From the NCBI RefSeq assembly GCF_025465275.1, contig NZ_JAODNK010000048.1, positions 1 through 60,345 on the forward strand: 60,345 nucleotides of DNA, in the 5' to 3' direction. The position numbers were made by a program, and so were the translations under genes. Origin of the DNA: Nocardia sp. (GTDB lineage Bacteria; Actinomycetota; Actinomycetes; Mycobacteriales; Mycobacteriaceae). Positions within the stretch are counted from its first letter, which is position 1; the number at the start of each line of letters is the position of its first letter. Shown piece after piece: positions 46,174 through 54,777 of the stretch. Under the pieces are notes generated by a model. That model saw nothing but the letters and a program-made list of their open reading frames with translations. It was not told the DNA's origin and did not search any database.

Positions 46174-46956
46174 TCAGACGGGAGTCATATCCGGTCGCTT
46201 CGGCACCACACCGTCACCGGAGGACTCCCCGCGCAGACGCCGTCCTACCCACGGCACCAGATATCGCGAGGTCCAACGCAGTTCATCGGTGAGCACGGCG
46301 GGCAGGCTGCGTTCGAGCGGCGGCAGCGGCTGACGCCAACCGGCATCCGATCCGGGCAGCGCGAGGGTGTCGGCGACCGCGCGGGCCACGAGCGTATGGC
46401 CGAGCGGACTCAGATGCAGCCGATCCTCCGCCCACGCGCGCGGATGCGCGGTGGCCGGGACCGGCTCGAAATCGATCAGCGTCACCCCGTGCCGGGCGGC
46501 GAGTGTCCGCAGGCGTTCGTTCAAGGCCCGCACCCGGCCCGAGAGCGGCCGCACCACGGGAGCGACACTGCCGATATCCGGGAAGGTGAAGGTGATGACC
46601 CGGGCCCCGACGCCGGTGAGTGCGGCGAACATCGCCTCGATATCGGCGAGCACCGCAGCCTGATCGAAGCGGGGCCGGATGACATCGTTCATACCCGCCA
46701 CGACGGCGGCCAGGTCCGGGCGCAATGCCAGCGCGGGGCCGAGCTGTTCCGCCCGGATCTCCGCGGCCCGGCGGCCGCGCACGGCCAGATTGGCATAGCG
46801 CAGACCAGGACTCACGGTGGCGAGAGTGCCCGCCAGCCGGTCCGCCCAGCCGCGGTGCCCGCCATTACCGTCGGGATCACCGATCCCCTCGGTCTGACTG
46901 TCCCCCAGGGCGACGAAGCGGGTGAACAACGGTGCGGATGGCATTTTCGACTCCAC
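46174..46956 (-). CDS. SGNH/GDSL-family hydrolase
   Basis: 260 residues. Block I is ALGDSQTEG with the catalytic Ser, block III is VAGMNDVI, and block V DRLHLSPLGH holds the Asp/His pair. No signal peptide is present. The GTG at 46956 is chosen because AGGAGAG stands 5 nt upstream; an ATG at 46944 is possible. Esterase or acyl-carbohydrate deacylase activity is likely, but the substrate is unknown. Confidence 0.88.
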   Translation of the reverse strand: MESKMPSAPLFTRFVALGDSQTEGIGDPDGNGGHRGWADRLAGTLATVSPGLRYANLAVRGRRAAEIRAEQLGPALALRPDLAAVVAGMNDVIRPRFDQAAVLADIEAMFAALTGVGARVITFTFPDIGSVAPVVRPLSGRVRALNERLRTLAARHGVTLIDFEPVPATAHPRAWAEDRLHLSPLGHTLVARAVADTLALPGSDAGWRQPLPPLERSLPAVLTDELRWTSRYLVPWVGRRLRGESSGDGVVPKRPDMTPV

Positions 46957-47006
46957 GTTGACTCTCCTGCGAGGGCACGACAGAACCGAATGCTACGGCC
47001 AGATGG

Positions 47007-47348
47007 TCACCGCGGCAGTTCGACCGTAATGCCGGTTCGCTCACAGCGTTTCTCGCCCCACTCGTAGAGGGCGGTCAGCACCGGCACCAGACTCCAGCCC
47101 TCCTCGGTCAGGTCGTACTCGACCTGAGGCGGGACGGTGGCGAAGGCGGCGCGGCGCACCAGCCCCGCCGATTCCAGTTCGCGCAGCTGCTGGATCAGCA
47201 TCTTCTCACTGGTGGTCGGCATCAGCCGGCGCAGCTCCCCATAGCGGCGCACCCCCTCCTTGAGGTGCGCCAGAATCACCGGCTTCCATTTGCCGCCGAT
47301 CAGATCGACGGTCACCTCGACCGGGCAGTAATAGCGCTTCACGGGCAT
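47007..47348 (-). CDS. HxlR-family regulator
   Basis: 113 residues covering the complete HxlR winged-helix: CPVEVTVDLIGGKWKPVILAHL, RYGELRRLMPTTSEKMLIQQLRELE and VEYDLTEEGWSLVPVL. HxlR proteins sense aldehydes, quinones or oxidants. It is divergent from the two-gene unit at 47470-48484, which is its likely target. The intergenic region 47349-47469 contains TGCGTTCTTGTAAGACTGTAATCATCAGG-type AT-richer sequence (described rather than assigned), a possible operator. Confidence 0.92.
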   Translation of the reverse strand: MPVKRYYCPVEVTVDLIGGKWKPVILAHLKEGVRRYGELRRLMPTTSEKMLIQQLRELESAGLVRRAAFATVPPQVEYDLTEEGWSLVPVLTALYEWGEKRCERTGITVELPR

Positions 47349-47469
47349 TCGAGCCTCCGGTACTTACCGAAAAGTGCGTTCTTGTAAGACTGTAATCATC
47401 AGGCTTCCATGGATTCTGGACTGCGGCGCACGGCCGCAGCACAATCCGCGGACACGGAGTTCACAGCCC

Positions 47470-47796
47470 ATGAAGGTCATTACGTTCGACCGATTCAAGC
47501 CCGGCGTCACCCTCGAAACCATCACCCCGTTCCTACCCGAAGAAGTCGCCAATGTGTGGCGGCTCTGGAAGGCCGGCATTGTGCGCGAGAACTACGCGCG
47601 CGCCGACGAACCCGGTGTGGTGATCGTGTTCGAGGTGGACAGCGTCGCGGAGGCCAAGCGGTACATCGACGACTTCCCGCTCACCAAGAAGGGGTTCCTG
47701 GAGTGGACCTACGTTCCGGTCATGGCGCCGCTGCCGCTCGAGGCGCTGATGGATCCGGCCGTCGACGTCGCCGCACCCTACGACCGGACCAAGTGA
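47470..47796 (+). CDS. Small protein, possible dimeric ferredoxin-like (YCII/muconolactone-isomerase-like) fold
   Basis: 108 residues with a pattern of two strand-helix-strand units (MKVITFDRFKPG; VVIVFEVDSVAEAKRYIDDFPLTKKG; LEWTYVPVMAPLPL). I do not recognise a named family with certainty. The ATG at 47470 has GGAG 10 nt upstream. The next gene starts 7 bp after its stop, so it forms a unit with the isochorismatase-like gene under the divergent HxlR regulator. A role in detoxifying a small aromatic or reactive compound is possible but unproven. Confidence 0.7.
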   Translation: MKVITFDRFKPGVTLETITPFLPEEVANVWRLWKAGIVRENYARADEPGVVIVFEVDSVAEAKRYIDDFPLTKKGFLEWTYVPVMAPLPLEALMDPAVDVAAPYDRTK

Positions 47797-47803
47797 GGCC
47801 GAC

Positions 47804-48484
47804 GTGCAATACGCGTACGGCCTGACCATTCCGCAGACCGTCGAGGAGGCCTGCGATCCGGCGCGCCTGGCGCTGCTGATCTATGACATGCAGATCGGGA
47901 TCGTCCGCCAGCTCCCCGACGGCGAGCGCATTACCGAGTCCTGCCGGCGGCTGCGAGATACCGCCCGGGAGAACGGTTTCCGGGTCTTCTACACCAGGCA
48001 TATGTCGATTCCCGTAGCAGCGGCCGGTGTCTCACAACTGCGCACCGCCATGGAATGGCAGCACGTGGACAGTGTGAACGAAGTCCACGCCTCGTTCCCC
48101 CAGGGCTCACCGCAGTACCAGCTGGTACCCGAACTCACCCCCGGCCCGAACGAGATCGTCTTCGACAAGATCACCATGTCGGCGTTCACCGCCACTCCAC
48201 TGGATATCGCCCTGCGCGACTTGGGAATCGACAGCTTCGCCATAGCGGGCATTGCCCTCGAGGTAGGCATCGAACCCACCGTCCGCCACGCCACCGATCT
48301 CGGCTATCTCCCCATCGTGGTCACCGACGCGTGCGGCAGCGGCCACCCTGAGGCGGCCGAACGCTCGTACGCCACACTGGCTTTCGCCGGTGGCTCCCGC
48401 ACTACTGACACCGCCACCCTCACCAAATTGCTCGGCGGGGACGACCGCGAGTCAGGGGGTAACACGCGAAGCCGAGTGTCATAG
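47804..48484 (+). CDS. Isochorismatase-like hydrolase-fold protein lacking the usual nucleophile Cys
   Basis: 226 residues. The first catalytic Asp is in LLIYDMQIG and the Lys in DKITMSAF. The site that normally holds the Cys (as in ATEVCV) reads ALEVGIEPTVRHATDLGY, so Gly replaces Cys. A subset of the superfamily shares this GIEPT-RH form, so it is probably a natural variant rather than damage. It starts with GTG at 47804, 7 bp after the upstream gene. Regulated with it by HxlR. Activity unknown. Confidence 0.82.
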   Translation: MQYAYGLTIPQTVEEACDPARLALLIYDMQIGIVRQLPDGERITESCRRLRDTARENGFRVFYTRHMSIPVAAAGVSQLRTAMEWQHVDSVNEVHASFPQGSPQYQLVPELTPGPNEIVFDKITMSAFTATPLDIALRDLGIDSFAIAGIALEVGIEPTVRHATDLGYLPIVVTDACGSGHPEAAERSYATLAFAGGSRTTDTATLTKLLGGDDRESGGNTRSRVS

Positions 48485-48537
48485 CGGATATACGCCCAGA
48501 CGGCCCGCGGTAGGGCCGTCCAGCGACTACCGGACAT

Positions 48538-48771
48538 CTATCGGGACCGGCGACGCTGCCGTGCGGTGAGCAGGCCGGCGATCCAGCCGACCACGAACAT
48601 CACCAGCAGCACCATCCACATGGGCGAGCGGATGGTGATCAGCAGGAATTCGATCGAGACCTTGGTGCGGTTCTCGGCGACGAAGACGACGGCCAGCACG
48701 GTCAGCGCCAGCGCCACCCACTGCATCGGCGAGACACGGGCGAGTACGGACGGCTTCTCGGGGCTGCTCAT
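48538..48771 (-). CDS. LapA-domain small membrane protein (DUF1049)
   Basis: 77 residues with two membrane helices (WVALALTVLAVVFVAEN and MWMVLLVMFVVGWIAGLL) joined by the conserved loop NRTKVSIEFLLITIRSP, and a basic C-terminal tail. This is the LapA_dom pattern. GGAG precedes the ATG at 48771; the frame opens at a GTG 6 bp earlier. Function in actinobacteria is unknown. Confidence 0.85.
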   Translation of the reverse strand: MSSPEKPSVLARVSPMQWVALALTVLAVVFVAENRTKVSIEFLLITIRSPMWMVLLVMFVVGWIAGLLTARQRRRSR

Positions 48772-48847
48772 AATCACTCCTTGCGGGACGGTTCCGACCG
48801 GTCGGTTAACCTACCGCTACTATCCCCCGCACCCCGCGGAAAGCGGA

Positions 48848-50188
48848 TCAGGCCGGGTCCAGCGCGCCGGAGTGGTAGCGCACCGCCGCATTCCAGAGGA
48901 AGAAACTGGGGATGCCCTGGGCCGCGGCCGCATCAACCTGCGCGCGCACCTGGGCATCGCCGTAATTCACGCCCAGGCTGAAATCCTGCAGCCACGGCAC
49001 GACCTTGGCTCCGGTGCCCTGCACCTGGCGCTGAAAGTCCTGCAGACAGCGGAAGATGATGTCGTACGGCTGCGCATTGGGATTCGCCACATCGTATTCA
49101 CCGGCGTTCCAGTGCGAGGGGTAGAGCATGGGCGCGACGTAGTCGAGATTGCGTGCCATCAGCGGAATATCCTGGGCGATCTCGTCCGGCCGCGTCGCGG
49201 CAATGCCGAAGACCGCCGCACTCTGGAAGGCGCCGGCAGCGCGGACCGGGTCGCGGCTCTCGTGCAGGAAGTCGGCGATCGAGACGCTCGGCGACACGTT
49301 CAGACCAGGAAAGACCATATTCGACAGCGGCCCGTCGGGGCGGCGAATGTAGTCGTACATGATGTCGTCGAACCCCAGCCGCGCCCCCTCGGCCGCGAGA
49401 TCGATGTTGTACCGGCGCATTTCGGGGCTGGCGAAATTGGTGAAGGCGATCGATCCGTAGCCGCTGGAATACGGCTGACCCGAAGGGTTCTGGATGACCC
49501 AGTCCGGATGCCCGGAGTGCCAGGCGAACTCGGCCATGGTGCGATCACGGAAGGCGACGATCCGGCCCACCACCCGGATACCCATATCGTGCAGGGTCTT
49601 CAGCGCGGAACCGGCGTCGTAGATGCCCGCGGACGCCCCCGATTCCCGGGCGAGCGGTACCTGCGAGTCGTAGCCGACCACGCCGTCCTCGTCCTTGATA
49701 TCGAGCTGGACGGTATCGATGCGCCCCTCCCGCGCCATATTCAGCACATCGTCGCGCATCGGTTCGTAGGCCCACGCGTACGCGGTGACGTGCACCGCCC
49801 GAATCCGCGGCACCTCGGCGCGGGTGGTGATGGGCTGCGTCATCGTCTTACCATCGGCATCCGTCGCGACCACCGCCGCGCCGGTCGGCAACTGCGGCAG
49901 GGTGACCTCGAACGTGCCGTCGGGGCCCGGCGTGATCGGCTGTCCGGCGACGGCAAGGCTCTTGGCACCGGTCGCCCTGCCGCGCAGCGTAATCGGCGCC
50001 CGATAGGACGACACCGTCTCCGGCTGAGTGAATTCCAGCGCGAGCGGCTGCGCCGCGGCGCGCGACGCCTCGGGCCCCGCGCGCAGGAAGCCGGCAATCC
50101 CACCGACAATGACCACCACCACTGCGACAACGACCAGCAGGCGCCATCGCCTGGCAGCCGGGACCCGCTTCAGCACCGCGTATACCAA
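48848..50188 (-). CDS. Putative glycoside hydrolase, GHL13/DUF4015 type
   Basis: 446 residues. An N-terminal membrane anchor (RLLVVVAVVVVIVGGIAGFL) leads to a small beta domain and then a TIM-barrel-like region with RAVHVTAYAWA, DTVQLDIKDEDGVVGYDS, FDDIMYDYIRRP and VAPMLYPSHW. These match the putative glycosidase family DUF4015. The first in-frame start is TTG at 50188 with a GTG four codons later; neither has a good ribosome site. It is divergent from a polysaccharide deacetylase, suggesting both act on surface glycans. Confidence 0.85.
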   Translation of the reverse strand: MVYAVLKRVPAARRWRLLVVVAVVVVIVGGIAGFLRAGPEASRAAAQPLALEFTQPETVSSYRAPITLRGRATGAKSLAVAGQPITPGPDGTFEVTLPQLPTGAAVVATDADGKTMTQPITTRAEVPRIRAVHVTAYAWAYEPMRDDVLNMAREGRIDTVQLDIKDEDGVVGYDSQVPLARESGASAGIYDAGSALKTLHDMGIRVVGRIVAFRDRTMAEFAWHSGHPDWVIQNPSGQPYSSGYGSIAFTNFASPEMRRYNIDLAAEGARLGFDDIMYDYIRRPDGPLSNMVFPGLNVSPSVSIADFLHESRDPVRAAGAFQSAAVFGIAATRPDEIAQDIPLMARNLDYVAPMLYPSHWNAGEYDVANPNAQPYDIIFRCLQDFQRQVQGTGAKVVPWLQDFSLGVNYGDAQVRAQVDAAAAQGIPSFFLWNAAVRYHSGALDPA

Positions 50189-50289
50189 CTCTCGCTCGAC
50201 TTTCCCCCACTATCCCGCCGCAGGTGCACCCACCGCGTGAGATTCTCGAGTATCGCCCGAAACGGATTGGCCGACAGTAGAGTTCGATA

Positions 50290-51300
50290 ATGGCCAAGAT
50301 CGCGGCCCTGCGGATCATCTGGGCGGCTCTCATGATCATCGCCGTCGCCTGCACAGCTCCGGAGCCCACGGTGTCCGCGGCGCGGGATGCCAGGACTACC
50401 GCCATCGCGCCGCCGATCACCACACCGCCGCCCGATCCGGCCGTCGTCGGTGCGAACGAACTCGGTCTGGTGCCGATCCTGATGTACCACCAGCTCTCCC
50501 CCGCACCGGCCGGTGAGTACGACCAGACGCCCGAGAAGTTCCGGGCGGAACTGGATCGGCTGCAACGCGAGAACTATCGGCCGATCACCTTGTCCCGGTA
50601 CATCTCCGGCGCCATCGACCTCCCCGCCGGCACCCATCCCGTCGTACTCACCTTCGACGATTCGACCACCAGCCAACTCGCTTTCGCCGCCGACGGCAGC
50701 CCGGCGCCCGGCAGCGCCATCGGAATCCTGGAGACCTTCCGGACCCAGCACCCGGACTTCGCGCCCACCGCAACATTTTTCGTCAACAATGACCCGTTCG
50801 CAGACGAGGCACGGGCCCTCCCGTGGCTGACGGCGCACGGCTACGAGATCGGCGCGCACACCGCCACACACGCCAATCTCGCGCACCTGGACGGCACCGG
50901 CGTCCAGCGCGAACTGGTGCTGAACCTGCGTGCGATCACTACGGCGATACCAGGCGTGCCGGTCCGGACAATGGCGCTGCCACTCGGTGTTTTCCCCAGA
51001 GATCACGCCCTGGCCACCGCGGGCAACTGGGACGGCACTCCCTACACGTTCGACGCGGTTCTGCTGGTCGGCGCGGAACCCGCACCCTCCCCCTACGGCA
51101 CGTTCGACCCCGCCGCCGTACCCCGCATCCGCTCGGGCCGCAGCCCGGTCCCCTTCGATTCGACCTACTGGCTCGATCGGCTCGACGAACATCCGGACCA
51201 GCGCTACACCTCCGACGGCGACCCGGCCCGAATCTCCTTCCCGCGGAACCTCTCCGGAGAGCTCACCGCCCGCTGGACGGCCGCCGCCGCGCCCTACTGA
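50290..51300 (+). CDS. Polysaccharide deacetylase lipoprotein (NodB domain)
   Basis: 336 residues. Hydrophobic N-terminus with the lipobox AVAC puts the lipidated Cys at 21. The NodB motifs are present: LTFDDS (the usual final Gly is Ser) and the metal-binding His motif HTATH (GAHTATHANL). The opening PILMYHQLSP is typical. It probably removes acetyl groups from cell-wall or capsule glycans outside the cell. It is divergent from the GHL13-like gene and overlaps the stop of the convergent symporter gene by 7 bp. Confidence 0.88.
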   Translation: MAKIAALRIIWAALMIIAVACTAPEPTVSAARDARTTAIAPPITTPPPDPAVVGANELGLVPILMYHQLSPAPAGEYDQTPEKFRAELDRLQRENYRPITLSRYISGAIDLPAGTHPVVLTFDDSTTSQLAFAADGSPAPGSAIGILETFRTQHPDFAPTATFFVNNDPFADEARALPWLTAHGYEIGAHTATHANLAHLDGTGVQRELVLNLRAITTAIPGVPVRTMALPLGVFPRDHALATAGNWDGTPYTFDAVLLVGAEPAPSPYGTFDPAAVPRIRSGRSPVPFDSTYWLDRLDEHPDQRYTSDGDPARISFPRNLSGELTARWTAAAAPY

Positions 51301-52310
51301 GCAGCGGCCACGGCCAGCTCCGGTGCCACCGTCTCGGTGTCGACCTGCGCCTTGCGGGCGAATCGCGGCGCGAGGAACGCGCAGACGATCAGCTGAATCT
51401 GGTGGAAGATCATGAGCGGCAGCACGATCAGCGCCGTCTGCTGACCGCCGAACAACACCGCCGCCATCGGGAGCCCGGACGCGAGGCTCTTCTTCGAACC
51501 GGCGAAGGTCACCACGATCCGGTCCGCCAGGGCGAAGCCGAGCAGTTTGCCGAGGCCGCCGGTAATGGTCAGCACGGCCGCCAGCAGGACGGCGCAGATC
51601 ACCGCGACTTCGGCAATGCGCCAGGGCGGCACCGCCTGCCAGATGCCCTCCACCGTGCCCGCGCTGAAGGCGGTGTAGACGACCAGCAGGACCGAGCCGC
51701 GGTCGACGTTCTTGACCACCGGATGATGCCGCGCGAGCCACGGCCCCACGAGCGGGCGCAGCAATTGCCCCACCAGGAACGGCACCAGCAGCTGGGTCAG
51801 GATCGCGATGATCGCGCCCGCGCCGATATGCACCTCGCCGCTGGTGGTCATGAGCAGTACGACGAGCAGCGGGGTGAGCGCCACGCCGAGCACATTCGAG
51901 GCCGAGGCGCTGACCATGGCCGCCGCCACATTGCCGCGCGCGATGGAGGTGAAGGCGATGGAGCTCTGCACGGTGGAGGGCACCAGGCACAGGAACAGCA
52001 CGCCGGTGCGCAGATCCGACGGCAGGAATCCGCGGCCCAGCAGCCACAGGCCGAAGCCGAGCAGCGGGAAGATCACGAAGGTCACGGTGAGCACCGTCAG
52101 ATGCAGACGCCAGTGCCGCAGCCCGGCCCACGCCTCGGCGGGCGAGAGCCGGGTGCCGTAGAGCAGGAACAGCATCGCGATGGCGATCTTGGTGACCCAG
52201 CCCAGGACGTCGGCGGCCGAGCCGGAGGCGGGAAGTACCGCACCCAGGACCACCATGCTCAGCAGACCGAGAATGAACCCGTCGATATGGAACTTGCTCA
52301 GCACCTTCAC
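51294..52310 (-). CDS. Bile acid:sodium symporter family protein (SBF-like)
   Basis: About 338 residues with nine to ten membrane helices. Conserved points are the LVPSTVQSSIAFTSIARGNVAAAMVSASASN crossover and the later TFAGSKKSLASGLPMA; both are typical of the SBF-like (YfeH) branch. The GTG at 52310 (VKVLSKFHIDGF) fits homologous N-termini; earlier ATGs at 52340-52343 lie close to the operator. Divergent from a LysR gene, which is the likely regulator. Substrate could be an organic anion. Confidence 0.87.
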   Translation of the reverse strand: MKVLSKFHIDGFILGLLSMVVLGAVLPASGSAADVLGWVTKIAIAMLFLLYGTRLSPAEAWAGLRHWRLHLTVLTVTFVIFPLLGFGLWLLGRGFLPSDLRTGVLFLCLVPSTVQSSIAFTSIARGNVAAAMVSASASNVLGVALTPLLVVLLMTTSGEVHIGAGAIIAILTQLLVPFLVGQLLRPLVGPWLARHHPVVKNVDRGSVLLVVYTAFSAGTVEGIWQAVPPWRIAEVAVICAVLLAAVLTITGGLGKLLGFALADRIVVTFAGSKKSLASGLPMAAVLFGGQQTALIVLPLMIFHQIQLIVCAFLAPRFARKAQVDTETVAPELAVAAAQ

Positions 52311-52347
52311 AAGGCGCGACGCTACGGATCCGCACGGCATCACGGAA

Positions 52348-52385
52348 CGCGATATGAGCTATATTCGCTATCACGTATCGCGATA
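52348..52385. promoter_or_regulatory. Palindromic element between the symporter and LysR genes
   Basis: TATCGCGATA at 52376-52385 is a perfect 10-bp palindrome. An opposing CGCGATAT at 52348-52355 together with repeated CTAT steps gives T-N11-A-like spacing. It sits in the 87-bp divergent gap and is a good candidate LysR-binding region. Confidence 0.6.
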
Positions 52386-52397
52386 GGCGGACCAGTC

Positions 52398-53270
52398 ATG
52401 CTCGATCCCGTGCTGCTGCGCAGCTTCCTCGCCGTCGACCATTACCGCAGCTTCAGCCAGGCCGCCCGGCAGCTGGGCCTGCGACAGCCGACGGTCAGCG
52501 GGCATGTGAAGAAGCTCGAATCCGCGCTGGGCCGCGAACTGTTCGTCCGCGATACCCATTCGGTCACCCTCACCACCGACGGCGCGGCCCTGGTGCGCTT
52601 CGCCCGGACCATTGTCGACGCACACGACGAGGCGGTGCGCTTCTTCGACGGTGAGCAATTGAGCGGCCGGATCCGCTTCGGCGTCTCGGAAGACCTGGTC
52701 TCCCAGGCCCTGCCGTCCATCCTGCTGGAGTTCCGCCGCGCCTACCCGCAGGTGGATCTGGAACTGTCCATCGGGCTCAGCGACGAGGTGCACGCCGAAC
52801 TGCGAGCCGACCGCCTCGATCTGGCCTTCGTCAAACGCCGGCCGGGCACCCGGCACGGCCAGCTCGTGTTCGAGGACCGTTTCGTCTGGGCGGGCCCCGC
52901 CGATGCCGTCCTCGACCTCACCCGGCCGGTGCCGATCGTCACCTATCCCCCGCCCGGCCTGTCCCGGGAGTCCGCCCTGGCCGCGCTGGAACACGCGGGC
53001 CTCGACTACCGGATCACCTGTACCACCAAGGGCCAGTTGGGACTTCGGGCCGCCGTACTGGCCGGACTCGGGTTCGTCGTGCACAGCGAAAGCCTGCTGC
53101 CCCCGGACCTGTACCCGGTTTCAGGGCTGCCCGAACCGCGCCCGTCCAGTATCGAGTTCATCCTCATCCACTCACCGCGCCGCACCCAGACCCCGCCCGA
53201 GCGGGCTCTCACCCGCGCCATTGTGGAGAACACCTACCGCCTCAAGCACGGCGACCGTCCCGGCTGGTGA
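52398..53270 (+). CDS. LysR-family transcriptional regulator
   Basis: 290 residues starting MLDPVLLRSFLAVDHYRSFSQAARQLGLRQPTVSGHVKKLE, a standard LysR helix-turn-helix, followed by the effector-binding domain (RIRFGVSEDLVSQALPSILLEF). The ATG at 52398 follows the palindromic region. It is divergent from the SBF-like symporter and probably controls it. Open frame extends far upstream but through the symporter and deacetylase genes in the wrong frame. Confidence 0.92.
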   Translation: MLDPVLLRSFLAVDHYRSFSQAARQLGLRQPTVSGHVKKLESALGRELFVRDTHSVTLTTDGAALVRFARTIVDAHDEAVRFFDGEQLSGRIRFGVSEDLVSQALPSILLEFRRAYPQVDLELSIGLSDEVHAELRADRLDLAFVKRRPGTRHGQLVFEDRFVWAGPADAVLDLTRPVPIVTYPPPGLSRESALAALEHAGLDYRITCTTKGQLGLRAAVLAGLGFVVHSESLLPPDLYPVSGLPEPRPSSIEFILIHSPRRTQTPPERALTRAIVENTYRLKHGDRPGW

Positions 53271-53390
53271 GACCGCATAATCGAAGTTGCCTCGAGGCAT
53301 ACGATTTCGCTCCCATTCGCGCATCGGTTCCCCTAGCGTGATTCTCAGCCGCACTCGGGGCGGTCAGAGATCTATGCAGGAGTTATGGCC

Positions 53391-53882
53391 ATGGGCAAAT
53401 ACAGTCGCGCGGAACTAGAACAGGCCCTCGAGCACTACGGCAGCGTGGTCGACGAGTGTTCGGCCTCCGGCGAATGGTCGGCCTTCGCCGATCTGTTCAC
53501 CGAGGACGTGGAGTACATCGAACACGCCTACGGGATCATGCACGGCCGCGAAGTGGTGCGGCAGTGGATCATCAATGTGATGAAGCCGTTCCCGCACATG
53601 CGTTTTCCGCATCAGTGGATCGCCTTCGACGAAACCGATGACGCGATCGTGATCGGCATCCGGAATCTGCTCGATCACCCCACCGAACCGGGCGTGGAGT
53701 TCTGGTTCCCCAATGTCAGCCGCATCGTCTACGCGGGCGACGGCCTGTTCTCCTCGGAGGAGGACATCTACAACCCGGTGCGTGACGCGCCGCGCGTGGT
53801 CGGCGAATGGATCCAGGCCGGCGGCCAAATGCGCTGCGCGCCACAGGAAGAGATGAAGCACGTGGTCATGGGCGGCTCGTGA
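53391..53882 (+). CDS. SnoaL/NTF2-like protein
   Basis: 163 residues of the SnoaL-like fold: YGSVVDECSASGEWSAFADLFTEDVEYIEHAYGIMHGREVV is the typical opening of this cone-shaped barrel. The protein could be an enzyme (cyclase, isomerase or hydratase) or a binding protein. The ATG at 53391 has GGAG 8 nt upstream; an ATG at 53385 is too close. Its 3' end overlaps the convergent glutamine amidotransferase gene by 17 bp. Confidence 0.85.
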   Translation: MGKYSRAELEQALEHYGSVVDECSASGEWSAFADLFTEDVEYIEHAYGIMHGREVVRQWIINVMKPFPHMRFPHQWIAFDETDDAIVIGIRNLLDHPTEPGVEFWFPNVSRIVYAGDGLFSSEEDIYNPVRDAPRVVGEWIQAGGQMRCAPQEEMKHVVMGGS

Positions 53883-54621
53883 GCCGCTTGCCGAGGTAGC
53901 GGCCGGCGAATCTGCGCAGGATCTCACCCGGCACCGGGACCGATTCCCGATGGCCGAGCTCGGTGAGCGCATCGGCCTCCCACGGATCGAAATACCCTGA
54001 GTGCCGGTAGATCTCGATACGCACCGCGAGCCCGTCACCATCCAGCTCGGGATGGAACTGCGTCGCGTACACGTGCTCGCCGACCCGAATCATCTGCACC
54101 GGGCAGCTCGCCGAGCGCGCCAGCAGCACCGCGCCCGGAGGCGTGCCCTGGCAGGCCTCCTTGTGCCCGGCAAAGGCCCGGAAGGTCTGCGGCAGATCGT
54201 GCAGCAGCGGATCCTCGCGCGCCTGATCGGTCAATTCGATAGTTTGCGCGCCGGTCTTCTCCCCGTACCGCTCATCGCTGACCCGCCCGCCCAGCACATC
54301 CGCCAGAATGCTCAACCCGTAGCAGGCGCCCAGATACGGGAAGTCCCGCTCGACCACCTCGCTGAGCACCTTCCGCAGCTTGGGCTCGAACTTCCGCTGA
54401 TACTCGTACTTGCGGTCCTCGGGGCTGCCGACATTGCTCGGCCCGCCGCCGACGATGACCGCCGAGAATTCATCGAGCTCGATATCGGGAAACTCCCGAT
54501 CCATCTGCACCCGCAGCACCTCGGCGGCGTCCAGCCCGCCGATGCGCAGAATGGCCAGGTATTCGTCATCCGCGGCCGCCGTCTCGGGCCGCAACTGCAG
54601 GAGTAGGCACGGCTTCGGCAT
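53866..54621 (-). CDS. Class I glutamine amidotransferase-like protein
   Basis: 251 residues. The nucleophile Cys100 is in LGACYG, and the catalytic His-Glu pair in TQFHPELD, with the oxyanion strand AVIVGGGPSNVG. This matches stand-alone GMP-synthase-like amidotransferases used for glutamine hydrolysis or gamma-glutamyl compound breakdown. No synthase partner is adjacent. The ATG at 54621 is the only sensible start. Confidence 0.9.
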   Translation of the reverse strand: MPKPCLLLQLRPETAAADDEYLAILRIGGLDAAEVLRVQMDREFPDIELDEFSAVIVGGGPSNVGSPEDRKYEYQRKFEPKLRKVLSEVVERDFPYLGACYGLSILADVLGGRVSDERYGEKTGAQTIELTDQAREDPLLHDLPQTFRAFAGHKEACQGTPPGAVLLARSASCPVQMIRVGEHVYATQFHPELDGDGLAVRIEIYRHSGYFDPWEADALTELGHRESVPVPGEILRRFAGRYLGKRLTSRP

Positions 54622-54777
54622 AACTCAGATTATGAATCCCGGCGACCCGGCAATTGCGCCTTATTCGCTGTTCGCACGTTGTTTGGCCGTTTCGTGGCGA
54701 TAGCCGAGGAGATCCCCGTAGTAGCGGCGTGGCCGGATCCGCTGCGAAGGTTGCGGTGTTTACGCCAGGATGAGCGC

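Noticed and set aside
47804..48484. Isochorismatase-like gene as a pseudogene because of the missing Cys
   Set aside because: The frame is intact and GIEPT-RH appears to be a recurring variant of the superfamily.
50170..52374. A 734-codon minus-strand open frame spanning two genes
   Set aside because: It crosses the symporter and deacetylase genes in a non-coding frame; both real genes have family motifs in other frames.
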